Below are positions 42,831 through 51,927 of a stretch of DNA of 64,000 nucleotides, piece by piece; position 1 is the first letter of the stretch, and the number at the start of each line of letters is the position of its first letter. A model generated the notes under the pieces. It saw nothing but the letters and a program-made list of their open reading frames with translations, searched no databases and had not been told where the DNA came from. The position numbers and the translations under genes are program-made. The stretch is from Gemmatimonadaceae bacterium (GTDB lineage: Bacteria; Gemmatimonadota; Gemmatimonadetes; Gemmatimonadales; Gemmatimonadaceae): the NCBI GenBank assembly GCA_016742275.1, contig JACVCD010000016.1:1-64000 (forward strand), read 5' to 3'.

Positions 42831-45782
42831 ATGCGATCGCCCGCCGCTCCCCACACGCGATATCTGCTGGCTGCAGTTGTCGCCGGTCTTCCGAGTGTTG
42901 TCACGCCGCTGACTGCACAGGAAGCCAAGCCTGTCAATCCATTCACAAATGTGTCGCGGTGGACACCGCCGGCACTGCCGAGTGGCAAGAAGGCCATCAC
43001 GCAGGACGTGTACGACCAGTGGCGTACGATCAACGGCTCGTCGTTGTCGAATGACGGCAAGTGGGCCGCATATACAGTGAGCCCGGTTGTTGGTGAGGGC
43101 GAACTGATCGTGCGTTCGACATCGGGCAGCTCCGAACACAAGGCGCCGCGAGGCTTCACCGGACGCCCGCAGTTGCAGGCGTCTGCGGACAGCGCGGCGC
43201 AGTTCAGTGCACAGCCCGCGCAGTTCAGTGCGGACTCACGGTTTGTGGTGTTCACGATTTATCCGTCGCGCGCTGAAGTCGAGCGTGCGCGCGGCCGCAG
43301 CGGTGCCACGCCACCGCGGAATGCCATGGGCATTCTGAATGTGGCAGATGGTGCGGTGACTCGTGTGAGTGCCGTGCGTTCGTACCGTCTGGCGCGGAAC
43401 GGCGGAAAGTATCTCGCTTTTCTCGTTGAAGACACGACGGCGCGCCCGGCTGGTGCAGCGGGTGGTGCTCCTGGAGCAGCACCTGCTGCTGGCCCCGCCG
43501 CAGGCCCACGTCGTGAGTATGGCACGACGCTGGTGCTGCGTGATCTCGTCGCCGGTACCGAAACCCGCATCGAAGGCGTAACGAACTTCGCATTTGACGA
43601 AAACGAGAAGTGGTTGGGTTACACGGTTACCACGCGTGATGGCGCCAACAACGGCGCGTTCGTGCGCGCACTTGCCACGGGCACAGTGACGCCGCTTATC
43701 ACGGGCCAGGCCACGTATCGCGGCTTCAACTTCGATCGGGCCGGTAGTCAGGTTGCGTTCGTGTCCGATGTGAACGACAGCACGGCGCGTCCGCGCTTTG
43801 CTGTGTACCACGCATCGCTGGTGCCGGCCAAGGGGAAGACCACCATTGCTGCACGCAAGCTGGTGGCCGCAACCGAAGCACCGGCCGGTCTGATTGTCGC
43901 CGAGCGCGGACAGGTTGGTTTCACGCGTGATGGTAGCGGCGTGATTTTCTCGTTCGGTAACGTGCCAATGGATTCGATTCCGGCGGACTCGTTGGTCGAC
44001 AAGGCCGTGTACGATCTGTGGCACTGGAAGGATGCGCAGACGCAGCCGGCGCAGAAGCTGTCAGCCAATCGTGACCGCAATCGCACGTACACCGCGCTCT
44101 ATACGCTCGCGCGTGGCAGCTGGACGCGTCTCGCCAATGACTCGCTGCGCGCCATCATCAGCAACGACGGCAAGCGTGTGCTCGGCCTCAACAGCTTGGA
44201 GTACGCCATTCCGCAGTTCTGGGGCGAAGGGCTGACCGACGCGTACTTGATCGATCCGATCACTGGCGCGCGCACGCTCGTGGCCAAGGGCCTCGATGGT
44301 AATCCGACGCTGTCGCCGGGCGCCAACTACGCGATCTGGTTCGAGAGTGGTCAGTGGGTGTCCTACTCCACCGCCACCGGCAAGAAGACGGTGCTCACCG
44401 ACAAGTTGCCGGTGAAGTTTCTGAACGAGGAGTTCGACTCGCCTGATGTGCCGCCGCCGTACGGCATCGCTGGCTGGACTGCTGGCGACAAGCGCGTGCT
44501 CATCTACGATCGCTTCGATATTTGGGAAGTTGATCCGAGTGGTGTTGCGGCTGCGCGCAACGTGACCGAAGGGCAGGGCCGCCGCGATGGTCTTACGTTC
44601 CGCGTTGTTGATCTCGAGCGCGATGAGCCGTTCATCGATCCGGCGAAGCCCGTGTTGCTGCGCGCGGTCGATACGCTGACCAAGGCCAGCGGCTTCTGGC
44701 GCGACAAGCTCGGCGTCGATGCGGCTGCCGAAAAGATCATGATGGCCGATCGCAATTTTGGCGGTCTGCAGAAGGCGCGTGATGCCGAGCAGTACATGCT
44801 CACGCAGAGCACCTATCGTGAGTTCCCGGACCTGTGGACGGGCACGTCGATCGCGTCGACCAGCAAGATCTCCAACGCCAATCCGCAGGACAGTCAGTAT
44901 CCGCGTGGTACGGTGGAGTTGGTGTCGTGGTACAACGGCGATGGCATCCCGCTGCGTGGCATGCTGTACAAGCCGGAAGGATTCGATCCGTCGCAGAAGT
45001 ATCCGATGATCGTGTACTACTATGAGAAGCTCACTGACGGTCTGCACGGCTATCAGGCGCCGAGCGGTCGCAACACGATCAATCCGCTGGTCTACAACTC
45101 GTTGGGCTACCTCGTGTTCATGCCCGACATCGTGTACACCGACGGACAGCCGGGACCGAGTGCGGCCAAGTCCATCATCCCGGGTGTGCAGTCGCTCATT
45201 CAGAAGGGCTTTGTCGACTCCAAGCGTGTCGGCATCACCGGTCAGTCGTGGGGCGGTTATCAGACCAACTACCTGATCACGGTGACCAACATGTTTGCGG
45301 CGGCCGTGCCCAACGCCACGGTCGTGAACATGACCAGCGCCTACGGTGGCATTCGCTGGGCGTCTGGTCTGGCGCGTGCCTTCCAGTACGAGCACACGCA
45401 GAGCCGCATCGGTGGCTCGCTCTGGCAGTACCCAGAGCGCTTCATCGAGAACTCGCCGCTGTTCCGCCTCGATCGTGTCACCACGCCGGTGCTGTTCATG
45501 GCGAACGACAACGACGGCGCCGTACCCTGGTATCAGGGCATCGAGTTCTATGTCGCGATGCGTCGTCTCCAGAAGGAAGCGTATATGGTCGTGTACAACG
45601 GCGACGAGCACAATCCGACCAAGCGTGCCAACCAGAAGGACATCGACCAGAAGATGCAGGAGTTCTTCGCCGTGAAACTTCAGGGGGCCGAAGCACCGTC
45701 ATGGATGGTGCGCGGTATCCCCTTCCTCGAGAAGGGCCGCGATCAAGTGAAATCAGCGACCACTCCACAGGGGAACAATTGA
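42831..45782 (+). CDS. exported S9 family prolyl oligopeptidase-type peptidase
   Basis: A 983-residue serine peptidase. The signal peptide ends near residue 30 (VVTPLTAQ). A beta-propeller region covers about 60-690 and the alpha/beta-hydrolase domain the C-terminal 280 residues. The nucleophile is S806 in GITGQSWGGYQ; the Asp lies in ANDNDGAVPW and the His in NGDEHNPT. It is longer than typical DPP-IV or prolyl oligopeptidases. An Ala/Gly/Pro-rich insert (about residues 206-225) interrupts the propeller. ATG 42831 is chosen because it starts the signal peptide; the ORF extends to 42753. The stop overlaps the AIM24 start (TGATG). Confidence 0.92.
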   Translation: MRSPAAPHTRYLLAAVVAGLPSVVTPLTAQEAKPVNPFTNVSRWTPPALPSGKKAITQDVYDQWRTINGSSLSNDGKWAAYTVSPVVGEGELIVRSTSGSSEHKAPRGFTGRPQLQASADSAAQFSAQPAQFSADSRFVVFTIYPSRAEVERARGRSGATPPRNAMGILNVADGAVTRVSAVRSYRLARNGGKYLAFLVEDTTARPAGAAGGAPGAAPAAGPAAGPRREYGTTLVLRDLVAGTETRIEGVTNFAFDENEKWLGYTVTTRDGANNGAFVRALATGTVTPLITGQATYRGFNFDRAGSQVAFVSDVNDSTARPRFAVYHASLVPAKGKTTIAARKLVAATEAPAGLIVAERGQVGFTRDGSGVIFSFGNVPMDSIPADSLVDKAVYDLWHWKDAQTQPAQKLSANRDRNRTYTALYTLARGSWTRLANDSLRAIISNDGKRVLGLNSLEYAIPQFWGEGLTDAYLIDPITGARTLVAKGLDGNPTLSPGANYAIWFESGQWVSYSTATGKKTVLTDKLPVKFLNEEFDSPDVPPPYGIAGWTAGDKRVLIYDRFDIWEVDPSGVAAARNVTEGQGRRDGLTFRVVDLERDEPFIDPAKPVLLRAVDTLTKASGFWRDKLGVDAAAEKIMMADRNFGGLQKARDAEQYMLTQSTYREFPDLWTGTSIASTSKISNANPQDSQYPRGTVELVSWYNGDGIPLRGMLYKPEGFDPSQKYPMIVYYYEKLTDGLHGYQAPSGRNTINPLVYNSLGYLVFMPDIVYTDGQPGPSAAKSIIPGVQSLIQKGFVDSKRVGITGQSWGGYQTNYLITVTNMFAAAVPNATVVNMTSAYGGIRWASGLARAFQYEHTQSRIGGSLWQYPERFIENSPLFRLDRVTTPVLFMANDNDGAVPWYQGIEFYVAMRRLQKEAYMVVYNGDEHNPTKRANQKDIDQKMQEFFAVKLQGAEAPSWMVRGIPFLEKGRDQVKSATTPQGNN

Positions 45783-46573
45783 TGGCAGCGGACGAGATCG
45801 ACTATCAGATCATCGGTGATGACCTGCAGGCGGTGATTGTGACCCTCGACCCCGGCGAAGCGGTATTCGCCGAGGCCGGCGCGATGATGTTCATGCGCGA
45901 GGGGATCACGATGGCCACCACACTCGATCCCAATGCACGGGCCGGCGGGCTGTTCGACAAGCTCGTCGGTGCCGGCAAGCGTGTGCTGGCTGGCGATTCG
46001 TTTTTCGTGACACTGTTTGGCAACGAAGGCACGCGCCGCGCCGATGTGGCGTTTGGCGCGCCGTATCCGGGCAAGATCGCGCCGCTCAATCTCCGGGATT
46101 GGGGCGGCACCGTGATGGCGCAGAAGGACAGCTTCCTGGCCGCTGCGCGCGGTATCGATATCTCGGTGGCGTTCACGCGCCGTATTGGTGCCGGATTCTT
46201 CGGTGGTGAAGGCTTCATCCTGCAGAAACTGCAGGGCGACGGTCTGGCGTTCCTGCACGCTTCCGGCACGCTGCACGCCATCGATCTGGCGCCAGGTGAA
46301 AAGCTCCGGGTGGACACGGGCTGTCTGGTGGCCTTCCAGCCGTCGGTGGACTATGACATCCAGCGCGTGCCGGGAATCAAAACGGCTTTGTTCGGTGGCG
46401 AAGGATTGTTTTTCGTACAGATGACCGGTCCTGGCCGCGTCATTCTCCAAACCCTGCCGTTCTCCAGACTTGCCGACCGAATCATCGCCGCCGCTCCCAG
46501 TGTTGGAGGCAAGCGGCGGGGCGAAGGCTCGGTACTCGGTGGACTTGGCGGGTTGCTCGACGGCGACAACTGA
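45782..46573 (+). CDS. TIGR00266/AIM24 family protein
   Basis: A 263-residue protein of the TIGR00266 family, related to mitochondrial AIM24. It is a beta-rich trimerising fold with repeating Gly-rich turns, for example PGEAVFAEAGAMMFM, GKIAPLNLRDWGG, RRIGAGFFGGEGFILQKLQG and VQMTGPGRVILQTL. The role in bacteria is not established. The C-terminus is Gly-rich (GGLGGLLDGDN). ATG 45782 overlaps the S9 stop and has AGGGGA upstream; the long in-frame extension back to 45248 is a shadow of the peptidase. Confidence 0.9.
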   Translation: MAADEIDYQIIGDDLQAVIVTLDPGEAVFAEAGAMMFMREGITMATTLDPNARAGGLFDKLVGAGKRVLAGDSFFVTLFGNEGTRRADVAFGAPYPGKIAPLNLRDWGGTVMAQKDSFLAAARGIDISVAFTRRIGAGFFGGEGFILQKLQGDGLAFLHASGTLHAIDLAPGEKLRVDTGCLVAFQPSVDYDIQRVPGIKTALFGGEGLFFVQMTGPGRVILQTLPFSRLADRIIAAAPSVGGKRRGEGSVLGGLGGLLDGDN

Positions 46574-46608
46574 TCGCCGTTCAGACCCGTTCACCCTGTC
46601 ACAATTCT

Positions 46609-46657
46609 GACGGTTCGCGCCGGCGGCTCCCTCCGCAGGCGCGAACCGTCTAGTTTT
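46609..46657 (+). terminator. terminator-like hairpin just upstream of speA
   Basis: A perfect 13-bp stem, GACGGTTCGCGCC (46609-46621) with GGCGCGAACCGTC (46638-46650), is followed by TAGTTTTG. It ends only 8 bases before the speA ATG at 46666. It can end the S9-AIM24 transcript, but its position means that most speA transcripts starting upstream would pass through it, so it may act as an attenuator. Confidence 0.75.
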
Positions 46658-46665
46658 GCTCCCCT

Positions 46666-48624
46666 ATGGCAACTCGCATCCAGCCCATCGCCGAGCCGGC
46701 TCCCGCTGAGCCGTGGTCCCTCGAATCCGCGCGCGCCCTCTACAATGTGGAGGGCTGGGGCGCCGGCTATTTCGACATCAACGACCGTGGACACGTCGTG
46801 GTGCGCCCGGATCCACAGCGTCCGCATCTCACACTCGATCTGCGGGATCTGGCGTCGGACCTGGAAGGACAGGGCGTGCAACTGCCTGTGCTCCTGCGCT
46901 TCTCGGACATCCTGCGTTCACGCATCGAGACGTTGAGTGAACGTTTTGACAGTGCGATGAAGGAGTTCGAGTACACGGGCGACTACACCACCGTGTATCC
47001 GATCAAGGTCAATCAGCAACGTCATGTGGTCGAAGAGATCGTGCGCTTCGGCAAGACGCATGGTGTTGGTCTCGAGTGCGGCTCCAAGCCGGAACTGCAG
47101 GCGGTGCTTGGTTTGTCCGAGTCCACCGAGCATCTCATCGTGTGCAACGGCTACAAGGACCATGAGTTCATGCGTCTGGCGCTCATGGGCCAGAAACTTG
47201 GACACAAGGTGTTCATCGTGCTCGAGCAGGTGAGCGAACTCGATGTGCTGATCGAAGTTGCCGACGAACTTGGCATCACGCCCACCTGCGGCGTGCGCAT
47301 CAAGCTGGCCAGTGAAGGAGCGGGCCGCTGGGCGCAGAGCGGTGGTGAGAAGAGCAAGTTCGGTCTCAGCTCGGCGGAGCTCATCAAGTTGATCGACAAG
47401 CTGCAGAGCGCAGGGCGTCTCGACATCCTTAAGCTCATTCACTTCCATCTCGGCAGTCAGATCACCGACATCCGATTCATCAAGTCGGGACTGCAGGAAG
47501 TGGCGCGCTTCTATCTGGAACTGCGCGCGCTTGGTGTGGACATCACCCACGTGGATGTGGGCGGTGGTCTTGGCATCGACTACGACGGCACCAACTCCAC
47601 CAACAATGCCAGCGTGAATTACACGCTGCAGGAGTACGCCAATGACGTGATCTACACGATCGCCGAGGCGTGCCGTGAAGCCGAGTTGACGATGCCACAC
47701 ATCATCAGCGAATCGGGTCGTGCGCTGACAGCGCACCATGCACTGCTGCTGCTCAAGGTCATCGATGTGGAGTCACAGGCGGCCCAGCCGGTTCCTGAAC
47801 TCGACGACGATGATCATTCGTTGTTGCACGAGATGTACGAAGATTGGCGCACGCTGACCGAGCGTGGGGCACGTCCGCGTAAGGTGCTCGAAGTCTTCCA
47901 CGATGCGTCGTTCGATAAGGATCGTGCGCGTCAGTACTTCAACTCTGGCGTGCTCAATCTGCGCGGGTTGGCGAAGGCCGAGGTGCTGTGGTTGGCGTCA
48001 ATGAACGCCATCTATCGCATCGCCAAGGCGGATGCTTCGACGTATGGCGATATCCTGCCCGAGCTCGAGTCGGCGCTGGTCGATCGGTACTTCTGCAATT
48101 TCTCGCTGTTTCAGTCCTTGCCTGACAGCTGGGCCATCGATCAGCTGTTCCCGATCATGCCCATTCACCGGTTGCTTGAGGAGCCGGCGCGTCGTGGCAC
48201 CCTGCAGGATGTGACCTGCGATTCGGACGGAAAGATCGATCGTTTCGTGGGCGGGAAAGCCGGCCGTCCGTCGCTCGAACTCCATGAGTTCCGCGATGGC
48301 GACGACTACATACTCGGCATTTTCCTGACGGGCGCGTATCAGGAAATCCTCGGCGATTTGCACAATTTGTTCGGCGATACAAATGCCGTACATGTGCGAA
48401 TTAACGAGCAGGGGGCGTACGAGATCACGGATCTTGTGGAAGGGGATACAGTGACCGAAGTTCTCAACTACGTGCAGTTCGGCGCTTCGCAACTTCTGGC
48501 CACGTTCCGCCGTAAGGTGAACCAGGCAACAGGCCTGGCACGGGACGAGGCAAATGCATTCATCGCCGACTACGTGGCAGGACTGGAGGGATACACCTAC
48601 CTCGAAGGAGAAGCCGCACGATGA
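46666..48624 (+). CDS. speA: biosynthetic arginine decarboxylase
   Basis: A 652-residue PLP enzyme converting arginine to agmatine, the first step of the agmatine route to putrescine and spermidine. The alanine-racemase-fold barrel has the PLP lysine K114 in TTVYPIKVNQQRHVVEEI, HFHLGSQITDIR, and DVGGGLGIDYDG. The C-terminal beta domain carries PLP/substrate residues (NFSLFQSLPDSWAIDQLFPIMP, FLTGAYQEILGDLHNLFGD). Length matches bacterial SpeA. No Shine-Dalgarno precedes ATG 46666; a terminator-like hairpin occupies the leader. It overlaps the Yip1 gene by ATGA. No speB (agmatinase) is in the window. Confidence 0.96.
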   Translation: MATRIQPIAEPAPAEPWSLESARALYNVEGWGAGYFDINDRGHVVVRPDPQRPHLTLDLRDLASDLEGQGVQLPVLLRFSDILRSRIETLSERFDSAMKEFEYTGDYTTVYPIKVNQQRHVVEEIVRFGKTHGVGLECGSKPELQAVLGLSESTEHLIVCNGYKDHEFMRLALMGQKLGHKVFIVLEQVSELDVLIEVADELGITPTCGVRIKLASEGAGRWAQSGGEKSKFGLSSAELIKLIDKLQSAGRLDILKLIHFHLGSQITDIRFIKSGLQEVARFYLELRALGVDITHVDVGGGLGIDYDGTNSTNNASVNYTLQEYANDVIYTIAEACREAELTMPHIISESGRALTAHHALLLLKVIDVESQAAQPVPELDDDDHSLLHEMYEDWRTLTERGARPRKVLEVFHDASFDKDRARQYFNSGVLNLRGLAKAEVLWLASMNAIYRIAKADASTYGDILPELESALVDRYFCNFSLFQSLPDSWAIDQLFPIMPIHRLLEEPARRGTLQDVTCDSDGKIDRFVGGKAGRPSLELHEFRDGDDYILGIFLTGAYQEILGDLHNLFGDTNAVHVRINEQGAYEITDLVEGDTVTEVLNYVQFGASQLLATFRRKVNQATGLARDEANAFIADYVAGLEGYTYLEGEAAR

Positions 48625-49343
48625 GTGAAGTGACCACGGCGAGTACGAAGAAGAGCGGAGTGTTCGAGGACATCCTCGAAGTGCTTTGGGCTCCGGCAGC
48701 GGTTTTTGATCGCGCACGCAGCAACGGCATTGGGAAGTACATCCTCGTGCTCACGATCATCCTGGTGGCCTTGTTGCTGGCGACCAAGGGACTGATGCAG
48801 CCCTACATCGACGCCAACTTCGATCTGTCCATGCAGCAGGCTGCTGCCAAGGGTAAGGCTCCGCCGCCAGAGGCCATGGCGACGGCGCGCAACTTCGCGT
48901 CGTATGGCTTCCTCGGCTTTACGGCTCTGTATGTGCCGTTTACGGCTGTGCTCTTTGGTCTCGTGTTGTTTCTCGCCGGCAAGTTCCTCAGTGCACCCAT
49001 GCAGTTCGGTCAGGCGGCGCTCGTTGCGACGCTCAGTACTGTGCCGCGTGTGCTGAGTTTCCTTGCGATGGCCATTCAGGGTGCCATCACGGATACCAGC
49101 AATGTGAAGTCCATCTTTGATGCGTCCATCGGACCGGCGCGATTCATGGATGCGACCACGACATCGCCGGTGATTCTGGGCCTGGTCGCGCAGCTCGATC
49201 TGTTCAACATCTGGCAGTTCGTGATCTGTGCAGTTGGCATCTCGGTCATTGCCCGAGTGGAACGCAGCACGGGCTATGTGGCGGCCATTGTAGCCTTCGC
49301 CATCACGGCTGCGCTGTCCATCCTGCCGCAGGCTCTGGCCTGA
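48621..49343 (+). CDS. Yip1 domain membrane protein
   Basis: A 240-residue membrane protein of the Yip1 family, with five hydrophobic helices (about 40-60, 95-120, 130-152, 185-208 and 218-238) and a cytoplasmic N-terminus (MSEVTTASTKKSGVFEDILEV, then WAPAAVFDRAR, a common opening for bacterial Yip1 proteins). Function in bacteria is not known. The ATG overlaps the speA stop (ATGA), so the two are translationally coupled. An intrinsic terminator follows at 49377. Confidence 0.85.
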   Translation: MSEVTTASTKKSGVFEDILEVLWAPAAVFDRARSNGIGKYILVLTIILVALLLATKGLMQPYIDANFDLSMQQAAAKGKAPPPEAMATARNFASYGFLGFTALYVPFTAVLFGLVLFLAGKFLSAPMQFGQAALVATLSTVPRVLSFLAMAIQGAITDTSNVKSIFDASIGPARFMDATTTSPVILGLVAQLDLFNIWQFVICAVGISVIARVERSTGYVAAIVAFAITAALSILPQALA

Positions 49344-49376
49344 CAGTCGGCCCCTCGGGGCCGCCCAATCACGAAA

Positions 49377-49411
49377 CGCCCGGTATCCCAGCTCGGATAC
49401 CGGGCGTTTTT
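49377..49411 (+). terminator. intrinsic terminator after speA-Yip1
   Basis: Perfect 12-bp stem CGCCCGGTATCC/GGATACCGGGCG with loop CAGCTC, followed by five T residues. It ends the speA-Yip1 transcript. Confidence 0.95.
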
Positions 49412-49496
49412 CATGATCGCAGGATAGGTTGTAACACCACGGTGCCGGACCCATCCGGACCGCCCGCCTGTGTCCTCCTCCCACCCCGCGCACGCA

Positions 49497-50381
49497 ATGC
49501 CCTTCGACGCCAAGCTTCTGCTCCTCATCGGCCTCGGCATCGTGGCTGTGTACCACCTGATCTCGCTCGTGCGAGGTCTGCCCAAGCTTGGCTCGATCAA
49601 ACCAACGCCCGGGTTCATTCTCATCGGCGTCGTAACGGACTTCTTCGACACGTTGGGTATTGGGTCGTTTGCTACAACGACCACGATCTATCGTGCGACG
49701 AAGTGGGTGAAAGACGCGCTGATTCCCGGTACGCTGAATGCAGGGCACACCTTCGCAACACTCGCGCAGGCGTTCATCTACACCCAGGTGGTGGAAGTCG
49801 ACGCTGTGACGCTGATCGGCATGATCATCGCCGCCGTTGTTGGTTCATGGGTTGGCGCCGGTCTCGTGTCCAACTGGCCCACACGCTACATCCAGCTCGG
49901 CATGGGTCTGTGCCTTGGTGCGGCGGCGCTGTTGACGGTGGCGCAGGCGGCGGGCGCCCTGCCGGGTGGTGGTGAGGCGATTGGCGTCACGGGTGTGAAG
50001 CTGGGTATCGCGCTCTTCGGCAACTTCGTACTCGGTGTGCTCATGACCATCGGCATCGGTCTCTACGGTCCGTGCCTCCTGCTGGTCAGCATGCTCGGCA
50101 TGAATCCAGCTGCCGGCTTCCCGATCATGATGGGCTCCTGCGCGTTTCTCATGCCGTTTGCGAGTGATCGATTCATTCGCCTCGGCAAGGTCGATCCGCG
50201 CGCCGTGGTGGGCAACATCATTGGTGGCGTTCCGGCAGTGCTGATCGCCGCGTACATCGTGAAGTCGCTGCCGCTTACCGCGCTGCGTTGGTTGGTGGCG
50301 GTCGTTGTGGCGTACACCGCCATTACGCTGCTGTTGGCTTCGCGCCGCAAGACGGAAGAAACAGCCGCTGCGTCGCTGTAA
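49497..50381 (+). CDS. TauE/SafE family sulfite exporter-like permease
   Basis: A 294-residue membrane protein with eight predicted helices, a duplicated TauE/SafE architecture (FILIGVVTDFFDTLGIGSFATTTT in the first half; GIGLYGPCLLLVSMLGMNP in the second). Family members export sulfite, sulfoacetate or other organosulfonates; the exact substrate cannot be told. ATG 49497 is preferred to the GTG at 49470 because the membrane helix begins 7 residues later. It stands alone between two terminators. Confidence 0.9.
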   Translation: MPFDAKLLLLIGLGIVAVYHLISLVRGLPKLGSIKPTPGFILIGVVTDFFDTLGIGSFATTTTIYRATKWVKDALIPGTLNAGHTFATLAQAFIYTQVVEVDAVTLIGMIIAAVVGSWVGAGLVSNWPTRYIQLGMGLCLGAAALLTVAQAAGALPGGGEAIGVTGVKLGIALFGNFVLGVLMTIGIGLYGPCLLLVSMLGMNPAAGFPIMMGSCAFLMPFASDRFIRLGKVDPRAVVGNIIGGVPAVLIAAYIVKSLPLTALRWLVAVVVAYTAITLLLASRRKTEETAAASL

Positions 50382-50407
50382 GGACTGCGCAAGGACCGAC
50401 TGAAAAT

Positions 50408-50447
50408 ACAAAACCCGAACTCACGACTGTGTGGGTTCGGGTTTTGT
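50408..50447. terminator. bidirectional intrinsic terminator
   Basis: Stem ACAAAACCCGAAC/GTTCGGGTTTTGT (13 bp) with A and T tracts on its two sides, so it can work in both directions. It lies between the TauE/SafE gene (plus) and sod (minus). Three copies of GTGTATT follow at 50446-50466. Confidence 0.85.
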
Positions 50448-50481
50448 GTATTGTGTATTGTGTATTGTGCTGCGATCGAAC

Positions 50482-51084
50482 TCAGCCCTGGTAGCGCTTC
50501 GCGACCTCGGCCCAGTTCACAACGTTCCAGAATGCGCCGAGATAGTCTGCGCGGCGGTTCTGATAGTTGAGATAGTAGGCGTGCTCCCACACGTCGACGC
50601 CGAGGATGGCGTGCTTGCCTTCCATGAGCGGGTTGTCCTGGTTGGGCGTGCTCACAATGGACAGCGCGCCATTGTTCGACACCAGCCATGCCCAGCCCGA
50701 CCCAAAGCGGCCCATGCCGGCGGCCTGGAACTGCTCCTTGAATGTCGCAAAGGAACCGAACGCCGAGTTGATCGCGTCGGCCAGCGCGCCCGTGGGTTCG
50801 CCACCGGCATTCGGCGCCATCAACTGCCAGAACAACGAGTGATTCCAGTGTCCGCCACCGTTGTTGCGCACGGCAGTGCGCACGGCTTCCGGCACTTCGT
50901 TGATGCGGCTGCACAGGTCATCGAGTGACCACGACGCCAGCTCCGGCGCCTTCTCGATCGCCGCGTTGAGGTTGGTCACGTACGCCTGATGATGCTTGCC
51001 ATGATGGATGTTCATGGTCTGCGCGTCGATATGCGGCTCGAGCGCTTCAGGGGCGTAGGGGAGTGGCGGCAACGTATGAGCCAT
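50482..51084 (-). CDS. sodA: superoxide dismutase (Mn/Fe type)
   Basis: A 200-residue superoxide dismutase that converts superoxide to hydrogen peroxide and oxygen. Metal ligands are H27 (IHHGKHH), H82 (HWNHSLFW), D164 and H168 ([11 protein letters not shown]). The [11 protein letters not shown] block and FGSGWAWL favour manganese, or cambialistic use, over pure iron; metal use cannot be proved by eye. No signal peptide, so it is cytoplasmic. It lies 74 bases downstream of the dedA-like gene. Confidence 0.95.
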   Translation of the reverse strand: MAHTLPPLPYAPEALEPHIDAQTMNIHHGKHHQAYVTNLNAAIEKAPELASWSLDDLCSRINEVPEAVRTAVRNNGGGHWNHSLFWQLMAPNAGGEPTGALADAINSAFGSFATFKEQFQAAGMGRFGSGWAWLVSNNGALSIVSTPNQDNPLMEGKHAILGVDVWEHAYYLNYQNRRADYLGAFWNVVNWAEVAKRYQG

Positions 51085-51158
51085 CAGTCAGTCTCCGGGA
51101 TGTTGAAGGAAGGACAACAACAGTGATGAAACGTTTGCAGCGATCGTTCGGGCTTCGC

Positions 51159-51797
51159 TTATGCGGAAGCCGACTTGTTCTTGCGCTCACGCAGCCAGGC
51201 AATGATGCCGGGCAGGATGGACAGGAAAATGACAACGAGAATGATCTTCTCCACGTGCTCGGCCACACCAGGCACCGTGCGCGCGAGAATCCAGCCCGTC
51301 ATGAGCATGCTCCAGATCCAGAGCACACCGCCAATGATGTTGTACATCAGGAAGGCCTTGTACTCCATGCGCGCGACACCTGCGACCACGGGCGCAAAGG
51401 TCCGCACAATGGGCATGAAACGCGCGATGATGATGGTCTTGCCACCGTGCTTCTCGTAAAACGCGTGCGCCTTGAGCAGATGGTCCTTGTGGAAGAACAG
51501 CGAGTCTTCGCGCGTGAAGATGCGCGGGCCGGTGGCTTTGCCCACGTTGTAGCCCACGCTGTCGCCGACGATGGCGGCAACCGTGAGAATACCACCAAGG
51601 ATCCAGACGTTCAGGCCAAATGCGGGATCAGCAGCCAGTAGTCCCGCCGTGACAAGCAACGAATCACCGGGGAGAAAGAATCCGATCAGCAGCCCGGTTT
51701 CGGCAAAAATGATCGCCGTGAGTCCAACGTATCCCGCCCACTGCACCAGTGCGGGAAGATCGCGAAGCTTGTCGAACAGCTGAGACAGGAATTCCAA
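51159..51797 (-). CDS. DedA family membrane protein
   Basis: A 212-residue VTT/DedA-domain protein. Seen: N-terminal re-entrant segment with FLPGDSLLVTAGLLA, the VGDSVGYNVGKATGPR block, and the conserved arginine and proline of GGKTIIIARFMPIVRTFAPVVAG. The family supports membrane homeostasis and undecaprenyl phosphate or phosphatidylethanolamine flipping. Four to five membrane helices are predicted. It is divergent from the GH38 gene across 130 bases. Confidence 0.93.
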   Translation of the reverse strand: MEFLSQLFDKLRDLPALVQWAGYVGLTAIIFAETGLLIGFFLPGDSLLVTAGLLAADPAFGLNVWILGGILTVAAIVGDSVGYNVGKATGPRIFTREDSLFFHKDHLLKAHAFYEKHGGKTIIIARFMPIVRTFAPVVAGVARMEYKAFLMYNIIGGVLWIWSMLMTGWILARTVPGVAEHVEKIILVVIFLSILPGIIAWLRERKNKSASA

Positions 51798-51927
51798 GTG
51801 GCACTCGGGCGATACGGGAATGCGGGCCGCGCGCGACCTCGGATATGCTCCGGCATCAGCGCGCAGGGGATCGAAGAAAGCTCGACGGGGTTGCTCTTGC
51901 GGTCAACCGCACGCGAGTTTCTGTCTC
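51798..51927. promoter_or_regulatory. divergent intergenic region
   Basis: A 130-base region between the dedA-like gene (minus) and the GH38 gene (plus), expected to contain both promoters. No confident boxes; the ORF upstream of the GH38 GTG has shadow-like, Arg-rich translation. Confidence 0.3.

Noticed and set aside
44061-45611. 516-residue minus-strand open frame
   Set aside because: It is antisense to the S9 peptidase catalytic domain and has no recognisable features.
45248-45781. long in-frame extension upstream of the AIM24 gene
   Set aside because: It overlaps the peptidase catalytic domain in another frame; the TGATG junction with AGGGGA gives a better start at 45782.
50446-50466. 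three GTGTATT repeats as a possible CRISPR or phase-variable tract
   Set aside because: Units are 7 bases, directly adjacent, with no spacers, and lie between two convergent genes; most likely minor slippage beside a terminator.
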